DNA from: RPQK01 sp041946865
Lineage (GTDB): Bacteria; Acidobacteriota; UBA6911; RPQK01
Direction: 5' to 3'
NCBI GenBank assembly: GCA_041946865.1
Contig: JBHGBF010000016.1
Location: forward strand, 1 to 41,051
Length of the DNA stretch: 41,051 bases
A program made the translations under genes and the position numbers. Positions within the stretch are counted from its first letter, which is position 1; each line of letters opens with the position of its first letter. Below, in pieces: positions 7,973-15,941 of the stretch. The notes under the pieces were generated by a model. That model ran no database searches. It was not told where the DNA came from and was given only the letters and a program-made list of their open reading frames with translations.

Positions 7973-9335
7973 GGAACTCCTCCCCTATCTTCCAGACATT
8001 ACCGGCCCCCAGGGTGAGCAGCAGATCCCCGGGCGCCACTTCTGCCCGGATTCGCTCAAGAAGCGCCGTCCGGTCAGCCATATAGATGACCTCGCGGTGA
8101 CGTGCGATTTCCTCGGCCAGCTTCTCGCCCGTTGCGCCTTCGATCGGCTTCTCGCCGGCAGGATAGATGTCCATCAGGTAAAGCCGATGGGCGTTCTCAA
8201 AACAAGTCCCCAGCTCACTCATCAGATCCCGGGTTCGAGTGTAGCGGTGGGGCTGAAAGACCACCACGATCCGGCGTCCTGTCAGCCGGCAAGCCTCCAG
8301 GGTGGCGCGGATCTCTGTCGGATGGTGACCGTAGTCATCGATGACCCAGACCTGGCCCTTCTCGCCTTTCCATTCCATGCGCCGTTCCGCTCCGCGGAAG
8401 GTCTTGAGGGCCTGTTGGATAGTGGGAAACGGGATCTTCAGCTGAAGTCCAAGCGCCACGGCGGCGGCCGAATTGGAGATATTGTGCCAGCCTGGCACAC
8501 TCAACTCAACGCGTCCGAGCAGCTCTCCTTTGAAATAGCAGGAGTAACTCGACTGGAATCCGGCATACTCGGGCTCGCGAATCTGCGCCTGGGCGTCGGG
8601 GTGGAACCCGTATGTCACGATCGCCGGCTTGACCTGGCCCAGCACGCTTCTCAGGTTCGGATCATCCAGGCAGACCACGACGCAGCCGTAAAACGGCACA
8701 CTGTTCATATGTTCCACGAAAGCGTTCTGGATATCGGCCAGGTCGCGGTAGGTATCCATGTGGTCGCGATCGACATTTGTCACTACCGCGTACACGGGCC
8801 GGTATTTGAGGAAGCTGCGATCGCTTTCGTCGGCTTCCGCGACCAGATACTCGCCCTTGCCCGCGCGTGCATTGCTCCCGATCGCCTTCAAGCGGGCGCC
8901 GATCACCATGGTGGGGTCCAGTCCGGCCACCTGCAGCAATAGGGACACCATCGACGTGGTCGTCGTCTTGCCGTGAGTTCCCGCAATAGTGACCGTCACC
9001 TTCCGGCGCATCAGTTCAAACAGCAGATCGGATCGGTGAACAATCGGAATCGAAGCCAGGCGCGCGGCCATAATCTCCGGATTGTCGGGAGAGACTGCGG
9101 TCGAGTAGACGACCGCCTGCGCGTTCTGGACGTTGGTGGACCGGTGGCCGATGCTGATCCGGGCGCCCAGGTTCCGCAGCATCTCCAGAATCGGTCCGTC
9201 TTGAAGATCGGACCCGGAAACTTCATAACCGTCTTCGATCAGAATCTCGGCAATGCCGCTCATCCCTATCCCGCCGATGCCGATAAAATGCAGGCGGCGC
9301 ACATCCCCGAGATGGATCATTCTTTCGCGTTCCAC
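7950..9335 (-). CDS. murC: UDP-N-acetylmuramate-L-alanine ligase MurC
   Basis: Cytoplasmic ATP-dependent ligase adding the first amino acid (L-Ala) to UDP-MurNAc. The 461-residue protein has the N-terminal nucleotide fold FIGIGGIGMSGIAEIL, the ATP loop AGTHGKTTTTSM, the Mur-ligase motifs EADESDRSFL and VTNVDRDHMD, and the C-terminal DDYGHHPTEI motif typical of MurC. The start is a GTG at 9335 with AGAGG six bases upstream; an ATG 15 bases downstream (9320) is the alternative. The 93-bp gap to murG holds nothing recognisable, and no murB or ddl follows as in many dcw clusters. Confidence 0.97.
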   Translation of the reverse strand: MERERMIHLGDVRRLHFIGIGGIGMSGIAEILIEDGYEVSGSDLQDGPILEMLRNLGARISIGHRSTNVQNAQAVVYSTAVSPDNPEIMAARLASIPIVHRSDLLFELMRRKVTVTIAGTHGKTTTTSMVSLLLQVAGLDPTMVIGARLKAIGSNARAGKGEYLVAEADESDRSFLKYRPVYAVVTNVDRDHMDTYRDLADIQNAFVEHMNSVPFYGCVVVCLDDPNLRSVLGQVKPAIVTYGFHPDAQAQIREPEYAGFQSSYSCYFKGELLGRVELSVPGWHNISNSAAAVALGLQLKIPFPTIQQALKTFRGAERRMEWKGEKGQVWVIDDYGHHPTEIRATLEACRLTGRRIVVVFQPHRYTRTRDLMSELGTCFENAHRLYLMDIYPAGEKPIEGATGEKLAEEIARHREVIYMADRTALLERIRAEVAPGDLLLTLGAGNVWKIGEEFLEQQEGR

Positions 9336-9428
9336 AACGAGCCTCTGATCACAAGTGACAGGCGGCAGCCTGTCTCGATTCTCTTCGGCGCCTCGTCCTC
9401 GCTCTGCCGCCGTACTCCAAGCAACCGC

Positions 9429-10529
9429 TCATCTCGCTACCTCCGACATCAACTGCAGAATCTGCTCGACACTGTCGGGCCGCGCTAATTGCTTACTGGC
9501 GGCTGACATGCGCCGCAGTTCCTGACGGTCCATTTCCAGCTTCAGGATCGTCTCCGCCAGTTCCTTCCCCGTTGTCTTCTCCTGCTCCAGCACCACGGCC
9601 GCGTGGCGCCTCTCCAGGGCTCGCGCATTCCGCCGCTGATGGTCGTCGGCTGCCTTGGGGAAGGGGATTATTATCGACGCCTTAGCGGCGGCCGTCAGCT
9701 CTGCTACCGTCGAGGCCCCGGCACGCGCAATGATCAGATCGGTCCTGGCAAACATCTGGGGCATTTCGTAGATGAATTCCACCACTTCAGCCTTCCGTCC
9801 CGCGTCGTCGTAAGCCGATTTGACTCGTTCGTAGTCGGCTTTTCCGGTCTGATGCACGATTTCCACCCGGTTCTCAGGCAGCCATTTGATGGCCTCGCAC
9901 ATGAGCGTGTTGATTGGCCGGCTCCCCTGGCTTCCGCCGAAGACCAGGACTCGCAGAGACCCGTTGTCGGCAATCCTGGTGTTGGCAGAGAAGAACTCGC
10001 GTCTGATCGGAATGCCCGTCATCCTCGCCTTGGCGCCGAACTGAGCGGCGGCCTCCTCAAACGCGATGGCGGCGGCGTCCACCCATCGGGCCAGCAGCCG
10101 ATTGGCCAGGCCCGGATAGGCGTTTGGCTCAATCACAACACTGGGAAACCCGGCGAGTTTGCCGCCGAGGACGACCGGCCCGGAGGAGTAGCCGCCGACA
10201 CCGACAATGACCGAAGGTGCAAAACGGCGTACAATCCGCGCTCCGTGAAGCACCGTAAAGGGAAGCCTGAACAACGTGGCGAGGGCCCTGGTCACGCCCA
10301 CCCGATTGAGGCCTCCGATGCGCACGGTCTCGAGCCGGAAGCCGAGCGGTTCAACCAGCCGTGCTTCCAGTCCCTGGCGCGTCCCCACAAACAGCACTTC
10401 GCCGTCCGGATCAAGCCTCTTCAGCTCCTGGGCCAGGGCCACGGCCATGAATACATGTCCGCCGGTTCCGCCACCGGCGAACAGGACCCGTCGAAGCCGG
10501 TTTGTGGTCGTCGAGCTATTGTTCGGCAC
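9429..10529 (-). CDS. murG: UDP-GlcNAc:lipid I GlcNAc transferase MurG
   Basis: Peripheral inner-membrane glycosyltransferase that converts lipid I to lipid II. It has the N-terminal glycine loop LFAGGGTGGHVFMAVALAQEL, the second loop VFGGSQGSRPINTLM, and the donor-site segment ARAGASTVAELTAAAKASIIIPFPKAADDHQ with the conserved Asp-His-Gln. I choose the GTG at 10529 (366 residues), because GGGGAGGAGG lies 9 bases upstream. A longer reading would need the TTG at 10550, which sits inside that ribosome site. The gene overlaps the ftsW end by 14 bp. Confidence 0.96.
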   Translation of the reverse strand: MPNNSSTTTNRLRRVLFAGGGTGGHVFMAVALAQELKRLDPDGEVLFVGTRQGLEARLVEPLGFRLETVRIGGLNRVGVTRALATLFRLPFTVLHGARIVRRFAPSVIVGVGGYSSGPVVLGGKLAGFPSVVIEPNAYPGLANRLLARWVDAAAIAFEEAAAQFGAKARMTGIPIRREFFSANTRIADNGSLRVLVFGGSQGSRPINTLMCEAIKWLPENRVEIVHQTGKADYERVKSAYDDAGRKAEVVEFIYEMPQMFARTDLIIARAGASTVAELTAAAKASIIIPFPKAADDHQRRNARALERRHAAVVLEQEKTTGKELAETILKLEMDRQELRRMSAASKQLARPDSVEQILQLMSEVAR

Positions 10530-11664
10530 CGCCGGATGCCTCCTCCCCAAGCAAAGCTTTGGCGGCCGCGTCTTTGCGGCCGTGTCGCGAAATATTCAGC
10601 AGGATCCCGATGCCTGTGAGTGTGACCAGAATGGAAGTTCCGCCGACGGAGATAAAGGGCAGGGGGATCCCCTTGGTCGGCAGCAGGCTGACCACCACGC
10701 TCATGTTCAGCAAGGCCTGCAGCGTAATCATGGCCACGATCCCGAGCCCCAGATAAACGCCGAACAGTGAATCGGCCCTCAGTGCGATCTTGACCCCCTT
10801 CAGGAAGAGCAGCACGAACAGAAGCAGTGTCAGCAGGGTCCCTATCAACCCTAGTTCCTCGCCGATCACCGCGAAAATGAAGTCGTTGTGGGGCTCAGGA
10901 AGAAAGAACTGCTTTTGCGTGCCCTGGGCGTAACCCACTCCCGACCAGCCTCCCGAGCCGAGGGCAATCAGGCTCTGGCGGATATGGTAACCGACCCCAA
11001 ACGGGTCCTTCTCCGGGTCGAGAAAGGCCAGCATTCGATCCTTGCGATACGGGACTCGCCAGACGAGAGCGTAAAAGCCGGGAATCGCCAACAGAGCTGC
11101 GATTGCGCTATACCGGTACCGAAGCCCGCCCAGGTAAATCAGGAAGCCGGCCGTCAAGACGATGCAGATCGGTGTGCCCAGGTCGGGCTCGACGACGATC
11201 AGTCCCACATTGACACCCAGGATCGCCAGGTACGGGACGAGACCTTTCCAGAAAGAGTGGAATCTCTGACCGGCCCGGATCAGGTAATAAGCCGTGAATA
11301 TCACAATAACCAGCTTGGCCAGCTCCGAGGGCTGGAACCGAACGCCGAACAGAACCACCCAGCGCCGAGCGCCGTGGTACGGCGGAAAGGCGAAAACGGA
11401 GGCGAGAAGCAGGACACTCAGAATGAGGCCGGAGTAGACGAATGTGGGCCGGCTGTACAAGTGGTAATCGACCCGGGCAGCCGCTAGCATCAAGACAAAA
11501 CCGAGCGTGACAAACAACAGCTGCCTGCCGAAGACCATGGAGAAGGAGTCATGGAGCCGCTGAGACACGATCCCCGAGGCGCTGAAGACCATCACCAGGC
11601 CAAAGCACAGCGTCACGAAAACGGCGACAACCAGGGTGCGGTCGTAAGGAAGTTTGCGGCTCAT
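10516..11664 (-). CDS. ftsW: Lipid II polymerase FtsW (SEDS family)
   Basis: A 382-residue polytopic membrane protein of the SEDS family, the septal peptidoglycan glycosyltransferase that works with the class B PBP FtsI. About ten hydrophobic segments are visible. Family-typical stretches include MVFSASGIVS near the start, GARRWVVLFGVRFQPSELAK, VVEPDLGTP, a long extracellular loop with HNDFIFAVIGEELG, and the terminal LLPTKGIPLPFISVGGTSIL. The ATG at 11664 is clear. Its place between murD and murG, paired with ftsI upstream, favours FtsW over RodA. Confidence 0.96.
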   Translation of the reverse strand: MSRKLPYDRTLVVAVFVTLCFGLVMVFSASGIVSQRLHDSFSMVFGRQLLFVTLGFVLMLAAARVDYHLYSRPTFVYSGLILSVLLLASVFAFPPYHGARRWVVLFGVRFQPSELAKLVIVIFTAYYLIRAGQRFHSFWKGLVPYLAILGVNVGLIVVEPDLGTPICIVLTAGFLIYLGGLRYRYSAIAALLAIPGFYALVWRVPYRKDRMLAFLDPEKDPFGVGYHIRQSLIALGSGGWSGVGYAQGTQKQFFLPEPHNDFIFAVIGEELGLIGTLLTLLLFVLLFLKGVKIALRADSLFGVYLGLGIVAMITLQALLNMSVVVSLLPTKGIPLPFISVGGTSILVTLTGIGILLNISRHGRKDAAAKALLGEEASGGAEQ

Positions 11665-11709
11665 TCAATCTCGCTTTTGCCCGGCGAACCAAGCACGAGA
11701 CGTTATCCG

Positions 11710-11781
11710 CGAACCAACCCGAACGAACACGAACAAATGCTGGGACAAATGCATTTGTTCGTGTTGGTCCGTGATGGTTCG
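11710..11781. repeat. Near-perfect 31-nt inverted repeat inside the dcw operon
   Basis: Arms 11710-11740 and 11751-11781 match at 27 of 31 positions around a 10-nt loop (TGGGACAAAT). The arms are built from CACGAAC/GAACGAA-like units. The spacer between murD and ftsW (149 bp) is far longer than most gaps in this operon. There is no T tract, so it is not a classical terminator. It could attenuate, process or stabilise the operon RNA, or be a passive inserted palindrome. Confidence 0.8.
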
Positions 11782-11813
11782 TGGATCAGTTCTGTCTCAC
11801 TTGCTGTCACCAT

Positions 11814-13178
11814 TCACTCCTCGCGCAGCGCGTTCACGATTTCTTTGAACACGCGCCCTCTGTGTTCGTAGTTATCAAACATGTCGAAGCTCGCACAGGC
11901 CGGCTCTAGCAGCACCGCGTCGCCCACGGCCGCGCGCGAATGGGCCAGATCGATCGCCTCCTTCAGGTCGCGTGCCCGCACTGTCTCCAGGTCCTGGCCC
12001 AGGGCAGCGAAAATCTTTTCCGTGGCGGCGCCAATCAGAATCAGCAGTTTCGCCTTCTTCTTGAGCAGGGGGCGCAGCGGGGTGAAATCTCCACCTTTGT
12101 CCTTTCCGCCCATGATCACGATCAAGGGCTGCTCGAGCGCCTGAATGCCCTGAATCGCCGAATCGACGTTGGTTCCCTTGGAGTCGTTGTAGTAATCGAC
12201 GCCACGCACCCTGCGGGTGAACTCCAGTCGATGCTCGACTCCCGCGAACGACCGGAAGGTCTCGGCCATGCAGCTCAGTTCTATTCCTGCCAGGAAACCA
12301 GCGGCGGTGGCAGCCAGCACGTTTTCCAGGTTGTGGCTCCCCTTGAGCCTGATGTCCCTCACTCGCATCAGGCAATGGTGCTCGTCCTTCCAGCGGATGT
12401 AGATGTTGCCATTGTCAACGTAGACGCCTTCGCTCAGCATCTGGCGCCGGCTGAACAGCATGACTTGGGCCTTTCGGCCTTCCGCCATGCTTAAGGACAG
12501 GCTGTTGTCGACATTGAGCACCGCGTAGTCCCGGCGCGTCTGGTTCATGAAAATGCGTTCCTTGGCCAGGGCGTAATCCTCGAAGGAGATGTAGCGGTCC
12601 AGGTGATCCGGCGTCACGTTCAGCAGCAGGGCGATGTTGCACTTGAAGCGGTGAATGTTCTCCAGCTGGAAAGATGAAAGCTCGACAATGTAGAACCGGT
12701 CGGAAGCGCCGGATGGCTCCCCCATCGACGCGTACTGGATCAACGGGATCCCGATGTTCCCAGCGACGACCGCATCTCGCCCGGCGGTCTTGAAGATCTC
12801 TCCGATGAGCGCCGTGGTCGTCGTCTTCCCGTTCGACCCGGTGATCCCGATGACCCTGCCGTCGAGAAAGGGATACGCCAGCTCCACCTCGCTCAGAATC
12901 GGAATCCCGCGAGCCACGGCATGCTTCAACTCTGAAAGACCCGTGGGGACTCCCGGGCTGATGACAATGAAGTCGGGCTCGAGGAAGTCCTTCTGCGTGT
13001 GTCCTCCCAGCGCCAGCCTCACTTTGCCCTCCAGCTGCCCTATCTCCTTCTCCAGCTCCCGACATGACTTGAGATCGGTGATGGTGACGTGGGCCCCTCT
13101 TTTCAGGAGGAAATTGGCGGCGGCTACCCCGCTTTTCGCGAGTCCGACGACCAGTACTTTTTGATTCTTGATCTTCAT
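11814..13178 (-). CDS. murD: UDP-MurNAc-L-Ala:D-glutamate ligase MurD
   Basis: Cytoplasmic Mur ligase adding D-glutamate. The 454-residue protein starts with the Rossmann-like KVLVVGLAKSGVAAANFLL, carries the ATP loop GITGSNGKTTTTALIGEI, the ELSSFQLENI motif typical of MurD, and the C-terminal NDSKGTNVDSAIQG motif. The last part (LLEPACASFDMFDNYEHRG) is the standard MurD C-terminal signature. The ATG at 13178 is clear though its ribosome site is weak. It follows mraY after 47 bp. Confidence 0.97.
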   Translation of the reverse strand: MKIKNQKVLVVGLAKSGVAAANFLLKRGAHVTITDLKSCRELEKEIGQLEGKVRLALGGHTQKDFLEPDFIVISPGVPTGLSELKHAVARGIPILSEVELAYPFLDGRVIGITGSNGKTTTTALIGEIFKTAGRDAVVAGNIGIPLIQYASMGEPSGASDRFYIVELSSFQLENIHRFKCNIALLLNVTPDHLDRYISFEDYALAKERIFMNQTRRDYAVLNVDNSLSLSMAEGRKAQVMLFSRRQMLSEGVYVDNGNIYIRWKDEHHCLMRVRDIRLKGSHNLENVLAATAAGFLAGIELSCMAETFRSFAGVEHRLEFTRRVRGVDYYNDSKGTNVDSAIQGIQALEQPLIVIMGGKDKGGDFTPLRPLLKKKAKLLILIGAATEKIFAALGQDLETVRARDLKEAIDLAHSRAAVGDAVLLEPACASFDMFDNYEHRGRVFKEIVNALREE

Positions 13179-13225
13179 TTCTCTTGCCTTCTCTGATCCG
13201 GGCTCTCCGTGTTATCCTTCGGCCC

Positions 13226-14338
13226 CTACCTAAGCTTCAAAGTCGTCAGACTAAATAACGCGAAAATCAGAGCCAATATCCAGAAACGTATGACTACCTT
13301 CGGCTCCTTCCATCCCAGCAACTCGAAATGGTGGTGAATCGGCGCCATGCGAAAGATCCGTTTATGGAAAAGCTTATACGAGCCGACCTGGAGAATCACC
13401 GAGAGACCTTCAATGATGAAAATGCCTCCGATCGAGATCAGCAGCAGCTCGTGCTTGATCAGCAGAGCCACGGTGCCGATTGCGCCGCCAAGAGACATCG
13501 ATCCCACGTCTCCCATGAAAACCTGGGCCGGGTAGCTGTTGTACCAAAGGAAGCCGAGTGTGGCGCCCACCATGGCGCCGCAGAAGATCGTCAGCTCAGC
13601 CGCGTAAACATTCTTGATGATGTCCAGGTAGTCGGCGAAAGTGGCATGCCCGGTGACGTAAGTCAGGATCGTAAGAGCCGAGGCCGCGACCAGGGTCAGG
13701 CCCGCTGCCAGCCCGTCAAGCCCGTCCGACAAATTGACGGTATTGCTGCTGCCGACGAGGACAAGCAGCGCAAAGATGATCAGCGGCAGGTATGTCGAGT
13801 ACCCGAACACCACCAGATCCAGGCTGGGCGTAAACCGCTTGAAAAACGGAACGCTCAGATGCACGTTATAGAGGCCGTAACGGTTGAGGATGATCAGGAT
13901 GACGATGATGAGAAGAGAGATAGCCACCTGGAGTAGGATCTTCTGCTTGCCGGTGAGCCCAAGCGACTGCTTGCGGATCGTCTTTTTATAGTCATCAACA
14001 AAGCCGACCGCTCCGAAAAACGTCATCGATCCGAGCGCAATCCAGACATAGAAGTTGGTCAAATCTCCCCACAGGAGTGTCGGAACCAACACACTGATGA
14101 TGATGAGCAGCCCGCCCATGGTGGGCGTGCCCGCCTTCGCGTGGTGAGTCGTCGGCCCTTCCTCCCGGATAAACTGGCCGATCTGAAACTGCTTCAGCCG
14201 GGCGATCAGCCAGGGACCGAGGAGCAGGCTGATCAGGAGCGCCGTCAGGGAGGCATAGGCGGTCCGGAACGTGATGTACCGGATCACATTAAGGACCGAG
14301 AACTGATCATGTAAGGCGTAAAGCAGATGATAGAGCAA
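13226..14338 (-). CDS. mraY: Phospho-MurNAc-pentapeptide transferase MraY
   Basis: Integral membrane enzyme that transfers phospho-MurNAc-pentapeptide to undecaprenyl phosphate to form lipid I. The 370-residue protein has about ten membrane helices. The catalytic motifs are all present: FVDDYKK (paired aspartates), NTVNLSDGLDGLAAG, MGDVGSMSLGGAIG, and the cytoplasmic HHHFELLGWKE. The start is a TTG at 14338 preceded by GAGGT with 6-base spacing; the following MLYHLLYALHDQ matches the usual N-terminus. It lies 80 bp after murF. Confidence 0.97.
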   Translation of the reverse strand: MLYHLLYALHDQFSVLNVIRYITFRTAYASLTALLISLLLGPWLIARLKQFQIGQFIREEGPTTHHAKAGTPTMGGLLIIISVLVPTLLWGDLTNFYVWIALGSMTFFGAVGFVDDYKKTIRKQSLGLTGKQKILLQVAISLLIIVILIILNRYGLYNVHLSVPFFKRFTPSLDLVVFGYSTYLPLIIFALLVLVGSSNTVNLSDGLDGLAAGLTLVAASALTILTYVTGHATFADYLDIIKNVYAAELTIFCGAMVGATLGFLWYNSYPAQVFMGDVGSMSLGGAIGTVALLIKHELLLISIGGIFIIEGLSVILQVGSYKLFHKRIFRMAPIHHHFELLGWKEPKVVIRFWILALIFALFSLTTLKLR

Positions 14339-14418
14339 TTTATGACCTCAGGTTCCGAGTCTCAGAGGTCTCCGAGGTTGGCTGCCAACGTGAGAACCTT
14401 TGAACCCTCCGGATTTTT

Positions 14419-15840
14419 CTAGCCTTGCTTGATCCTCTTGACGACCTGATCCATGCCGATGCCTCTAGACCCCTTTACCAGCAGGAAGTCGCCGTCTTTC
14501 AGTTCCTGAGCCAGGTATTCAGCCGCCTGGCCGGAATCCTGAAATCGGCGCATTCTCTCAGGGGCCATGCCCCCCGACTGTGCGCCCCGGCACACCTCAC
14601 CACCATGTGGCCCCACGGCCACAAGCAGGTCCAAGCCGATGGCACCCGCCCTCTCCCCGACTTCGCGATGCAACTCCGGGGCCTTTTCGCCCAGCTCGAG
14701 CATATCGCCGAGGGCGACGATTTTGCGACTGAATCCGGTCAACCGCCCAACGGTATCGAGCACGCTCGCGACCGCGTATGGATTGGCATTGTAGGAATCA
14801 TCCCAGATGGTGCAGCCGGCGAACGGTCCCTCCGCTAACTTCAATACCTGGCCCCTCATTGCCAGCGGTCGCAGAGCCAGGATCGCCTCCGAGATTCTCC
14901 GTTCCGTGAGCCCGGAGCTCAAAGCCACGCCGATGGCAGCAGCCAGGTTGTAAAGAAAGTGTTTTCCGACAAACGGGACTTGAGCTGAAAAGCCTCCGCC
15001 TGGAGTTTGTACTTCGAAATCCATTGCCTCCAGTCCACGATAACGATAGTTGATTACCCTGACGTCGGACTCATTCTCCAGCCCGAACGACACTTTCCGT
15101 GCCCGGTGTGAGCCTGCCAACGCCGCCAGCCTGGCATCGTCGGCGTTGTAAACGATCAAACCGTCCGGCGGGATGTGGTCCAGAATCTCGCCTTTGGCCC
15201 TTGCAATCTCGTCCAGGCCAGCGAAGAACTCGAGATGGACGGGGGCGACGTTCGTCAGCACGGCGGTTTGCGGCTGAGCCAGCCGCGCCAAAGCCCGGAT
15301 TTCACCCGGGTGGTTCATTCCCATCTCGATCACGGCGGCCTGATGGGTGTCCTCGAGACTGAGCAGCGACAGGGGAACCCCGATGTCGTTGTTCAGGTTC
15401 CCCTTGGATTCCAGAACCCGATAACTCCGGCTGAGAAGCGCCGCAGTAAAGCTGCGCGTCGTGGTTTTGCCGGCGCTTCCGGTCACGCCGACCACCAGCC
15501 CGGCCCATTTCATGCGGACGTGGTGGGCCAGGCTCTGCAGCGAGGCGAGCGTGTCGTCTACCTGCAGGAAATAAACGCCATCCCGGTTGAGCACCGCCTC
15601 CGGGACAGGCTCAGAATGAACGATAACCGAGGCCCCCTTATTCACGGCCTCGGGAATGAAGTCGTTCGCATTGAACCTTGGGCCTTTCAGGCACACGAAG
15701 CACTGACCCGGCTGTAGCGTCCGGGTATCGGTCGAAACGGCTGGGAAAGCTGCAGAAGCTGACGAGCGGCGGCCCACGGCTGACGACAGCCCGACGGCGC
15801 CCATCGCCTGAGCTGCTTCCTCAAGACTTAACGTAATCAC
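14419..15840 (-). CDS. murF: UDP-MurNAc-tripeptide:D-Ala-D-Ala ligase MurF
   Basis: Cytoplasmic Mur ligase that completes the pentapeptide by adding D-Ala-D-Ala. The 473-residue protein has the N-terminal MurF domain (CFVCLKGPRFNANDFI near residue 50), the ATP loop GVTGSAGKTTTRSFTAALL, EMGMNHPGEI, LTNVAPVHLEF and the C-terminal DDSYNANPYAV motif specific to MurF. The start is a GTG at 15840 that overlaps the TGA ending the murE remnant. Its ribosome site AAGGAG lies within the remnant's last codons, five bases upstream. This explains why that tail has to be kept. Confidence 0.97.
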   Translation of the reverse strand: MITLSLEEAAQAMGAVGLSSAVGRRSSASAAFPAVSTDTRTLQPGQCFVCLKGPRFNANDFIPEAVNKGASVIVHSEPVPEAVLNRDGVYFLQVDDTLASLQSLAHHVRMKWAGLVVGVTGSAGKTTTRSFTAALLSRSYRVLESKGNLNNDIGVPLSLLSLEDTHQAAVIEMGMNHPGEIRALARLAQPQTAVLTNVAPVHLEFFAGLDEIARAKGEILDHIPPDGLIVYNADDARLAALAGSHRARKVSFGLENESDVRVINYRYRGLEAMDFEVQTPGGGFSAQVPFVGKHFLYNLAAAIGVALSSGLTERRISEAILALRPLAMRGQVLKLAEGPFAGCTIWDDSYNANPYAVASVLDTVGRLTGFSRKIVALGDMLELGEKAPELHREVGERAGAIGLDLLVAVGPHGGEVCRGAQSGGMAPERMRRFQDSGQAAEYLAQELKDGDFLLVKGSRGIGMDQVVKRIKQG

Positions 15841-15941
15841 ACTAACTCCTTGACCACTTCCCGGTCGTCAAAGTGGCTTCTGTGTCCCTTGACAATCTGG
15901 TGGGTCTCGTTGCTTTTGCCCGCAATCAGGCGCTCCCGGCC
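15837..15941 (-). pseudogene. murE: C-terminal 34-codon remnant of murE
   Basis: Directly after the ftsI stop, in the same frame, 34 codons read LIAGKSNETHQIV...HFDDREVVKELV and end in TGA. This matches the end of MurE (UDP-MurNAc-tripeptide ligase), whose family tail reads like AGKGHE-(T/Y)Q followed by FDDREV. It sits exactly where murE belongs in dcw operons and keeps the normal GTGA overlap with murF. The remaining 90-plus percent of murE is missing, and no start codon precedes the tail. The usual GKGHE is altered to GKSNE, consistent with decay. A single TAG (15942-15944) separates it from ftsI, so readthrough would fuse it to the PBP. A misassembly that dropped about 1.4 kb is the main alternative. 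Confidence 0.8.

Noticed and set aside
7973..9335. MurB or Ddl domain fused to MurC
   Set aside because: MurC has normal length (461 residues) with no extra domain; the genes are simply absent from this cluster.
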